6,153 nucleotides of DNA, taken from the NCBI GenBank assembly GCA_002382525.1, contig DFYA01000276.1, forward strand, positions 1-6,153, in the 5' to 3' direction. Shown piece by piece: positions 4,802-6,153 of this stretch. This DNA comes from Opitutaceae bacterium UBA4094. GTDB taxonomy: Bacteria; Verrucomicrobiota; Verrucomicrobiia; Opitutales; Opitutaceae. The position numbers and the translations under genes were made by a program. Under the pieces are notes generated by a model, which ran no database searches, was not told where the DNA came from, and saw only the letters and a program-made list of their open reading frames with translations. Numbering within the stretch: the stretch's first letter is position 1; the number at the start of each line of letters is the position of its first letter.

Positions 4802-5668
4802 TCAGGTGGCGGCGAGCGCGCCCATGAACCGGCGAAGTCCGCTGGTGGCGGCGGGCGGCGCGGGCGGTTTTTTATTGGTGCGCTCGGGGCGGTGGTGGGA
4901 GCGTTCTTCGAGGAAGGTGATGAGATGTTCGCGGGCGGCGTAGTAGGCGGGATCTTCGAGGAGCGCCTTGCGGTTGCGCGGGCGGGGAAACTTGACCTCA
5001 AGGATGTCGCCGACGGTGGCGTTGGGACCGTCGGTCATCATGACCACCCGGTCGGCGAGGTAGAGCGCTTCATCGACATCGTGGGTGACGATAAGCGCGG
5101 TCTTCTGGTCGCGTTGCCAGAGGTCCAAGAGGACGTCCTGGAGCTCCATCTTGGTGAGGTTGTCGAGCATGCCGAACGGCTCGTCGAGGAGGAGCATTTT
5201 GGGGGACAGCGCGAAGGCGCGGGCGATGCCGCAACGCTGGCGCATGCCTTGTGAGAGTTCGCCGGGGCGCTTGTGCATGGCGTCGGCGAGACCGACGACG
5301 GACAAGTAGTATTCGGCGATCTGGCGGCGTTCGAGTTTGCTGGCGGTGTAGTAAACCTGGTCGACGCCGAGCATGACGTTTTCGAAGGCGGTGAACCACG
5401 GGAGGAGGCACGGGGCTTGAAACACGACGCCGCGGTCGGGGCCGGCGGAGTTGACCTCTTTGCCGGACAGGATGATGCCGCCGAGCGTGACGTCGGTGAG
5501 GCCGGCGAGCATCGAAAGCACGGTGGATTTTCCGCAGCCTGAATGGCCGATGAGGGCGATGAATTCGCCTTTGCGGATGTTGAGATTGAAGTCCTCGACC
5601 ACGGTGAGCGGGCCCTTGGGCGTGGGGAAGGTTTTGTGGAGCTGGGAGATTTCGAGAAAGGAGGACAT
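4802..5668 (-). CDS. nrtD: Nitrate/nitrite-type ABC transporter ATP-binding protein (NrtD-like)
   Basis: This is a 288-residue complete ABC ATPase with Walker A GHSGCGKST (41-49), Q-loop Gln 84 (VVFQAP), signature LSQGM (138-142, usual LSGGM), Walker B MLLLDE (158-163), D-loop GMLD (166-169) and H-loop His 196 (VTHDVDEA). FPRPRNR near 227-233 is typical of the NrtC/NrtD/SsuB/TauB group. It would energise uptake of nitrate/nitrite through a membrane permease, probably encoded upstream outside the window. The C-terminal 30 or so residues (EERSHHRPERTNKKPPAPPA and on) form a Pro/basic tail beyond the ATPase fold. It follows another ATPase gene by 68 nt. The ATG has no Shine-Dalgarno, only an A-rich patch. 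The nitrate assignment rests on the paired ATPases and the neighbouring nirA. Sulfonate, taurine or cyanate/bicarbonate paralogues cannot be excluded by motifs alone. Confidence 0.87.
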   Translation of the reverse strand: MSSFLEISQLHKTFPTPKGPLTVVEDFNLNIRKGEFIALIGHSGCGKSTVLSMLAGLTDVTLGGIILSGKEVNSAGPDRGVVFQAPCLLPWFTAFENVMLGVDQVYYTASKLERRQIAEYYLSVVGLADAMHKRPGELSQGMRQRCGIARAFALSPKMLLLDEPFGMLDNLTKMELQDVLLDLWQRDQKTALIVTHDVDEALYLADRVVMMTDGPNATVGDILEVKFPRPRNRKALLEDPAYYAAREHLITFLEERSHHRPERTNKKPPAPPAATSGLRRFMGALAAT

Positions 5669-5685
5669 GGGAGACGGATTTTTTT

Positions 5686-5714
5686 AACCGCTAAGGACGC
5701 GAAGGAACGCGAAG
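5686..5714. repeat. Tandem 9-10 nt repeat between the two ATPase genes
   Basis: Three imperfect units on the plus strand, AACCGCTAAG (5686-5695), GACGCGAAG (5696-5704) and GAACGCGAAG (5705-5714), are preceded by a T-run (5679-5685). I recall this pattern as a widespread intergenic repeat in Verrucomicrobia and Planctomycetes, often mis-translated as LTAKDAKER-type peptides. It fills about 40% of the 68-nt gap and shows no strong stem. Confidence 0.6.
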
Positions 5715-5736
5715 ATCGGAGAAGCGGAGGCTGTCA

Positions 5737-6153
5737 TTAGGAAGTGGATACGAGTTCTGTCTTTTCCTCGGAGAGGCGGCGGGGCGGGCGGTTGACGCGG
5801 GGGAGGTCGAGGTTTTCCGGCATGATGTCGGGCAGGACGAGCTTGCGGGTGACGGCGGATTTTCGGGCGGCGTTGAAGCCGAGCAACTGGGCGGTGATGT
5901 GCGCGCGCAGACGCTTGAACTCGGGCTCGTGATTGAGGGCCTTGCGGTCGCGCGGGCGGGGCAGGTCCACGGTGATTGGCGCCGCGAGCGTGGCGCCGGG
6001 GCCGAGGGTGAGCGGGATGACGCGGTCGGCGAGGAGGAGGGCTTCGTCCACGGAATTGGTGATGAGGACGACGGTCTTTTTGTCGGACTGGCAGATGTCG
6101 TTGATCTCGTCCTGGAGGTTGCCGCGGCTGAGCGCGTCGAGGGCGGAAAGCGG
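5737..6153 (-). CDS. nrtC: Nitrate-type ABC transporter ATP-binding protein (NrtC-like), C-terminal part only
   Basis: The 138 visible residues run open from the right edge to the TAA at 5739-5737. They begin at the Pro of a Walker B DEP and continue with D-loop SALD, LQDEI, then TVVLITNSVDEALLLADR, LGPGA and LPRPRDRKAL, aligning with the last half of NrtD-like ATPases. The Met at 6051 sometimes taken as a start is an internal GTG inside this conserved block, so the gene is partial, not small. The H-loop residue, His in most ABC ATPases, is Asn here (visible residue 33, codon 6057-6055). The tail of about 60 residues after the ATPase core has no recognised domain. With the adjacent NrtD-like protein it probably forms a heterodimeric ATPase. 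Which subunit is C and which D is assigned by gene order only. Confidence 0.82.
   Translation of the reverse strand, partial: PLSALDALSRGNLQDEINDICQSDKKTVVLITNSVDEALLLADRVIPLTLGPGATLAAPITVDLPRPRDRKALNHEPEFKRLRAHITAQLLGFNAARKSAVTRKLVLPDIMPENLDLPRVNRPPRRLSEEKTELVSTS

Noticed and set aside
5737..6051. Separate 104-residue gene starting at 6051
   Set aside because: The frame continues upstream to the window edge with clear ABC ATPase sequence (D-loop, H-loop region), so 6051 is an internal GTG of a larger gene.

Overview
All real genes in this window lie on the minus strand, so it reads from right to left. It is a GC-rich piece of a nitrate/nitrite assimilation locus. In transcription order it holds: the 3' end of a nitrate-type ABC transporter ATPase (NrtC-like, cut by the right edge); a complete second ATPase (NrtD-like); an outer-membrane beta-barrel of the alginate-export-like type; a strong intrinsic terminator; a complete siroheme/4Fe-4S nitrite (or sulfite) reductase of the NirA family; and most of a CysJ-like FMN/FAD/NADPH flavoprotein (cut by the left edge).

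The organism is probably a Gram-negative, high-GC member of the Verrucomicrobiota, with Opitutaceae my best guess. The beta-barrel with a C-terminal Phe implies an outer membrane. None of the four visible start codons has a recognisable Shine-Dalgarno sequence. Short dispersed repeats of kinds I associate with Verrucomicrobia and related phyla are frequent. The placement is inference and needs a database search.

Layout: 6153-5737 NrtC-like C-terminus; 5736-5669 a gap holding a tandem 9-10 nt repeat; 5668-4802 NrtD-like ATPase; 4801-4689 a gap with a small palindrome; 4688-3450 beta-barrel; 3419-3386 terminator; 3385-3268 the likely nirA promoter region, with two weak promoter candidates and a possible mini-ORF; 3267-1471 NirA; 1470-1421 a gap with a GAGAACGA-type repeat; 1420-1 CysJ-like flavoprotein. 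No stretch over 300 bases lacks a gene.

Working model: nitrate or nitrite crosses the outer membrane through the barrel and the inner membrane through an NrtABCD-type transporter. Nitrite is then reduced to ammonium by NirA, with electrons supplied from NADPH through the CysJ-like flavoprotein rather than, or as well as, ferredoxin. NirA and the flavoprotein share a related N-terminal helix motif, which suggests they dock or assemble together.

The most unusual signal is that short repeats, several of them palindromic, sit in frame inside both reductase genes at linker or loop positions. They fall into four sequence types: one in the flavoprotein only, two in NirA only, and one shared by both. 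One 22-nt repeat occurs twice in the flavoprotein gene and is read in two different frames. The pattern resembles the Rickettsia palindromic elements that insert into coding genes.
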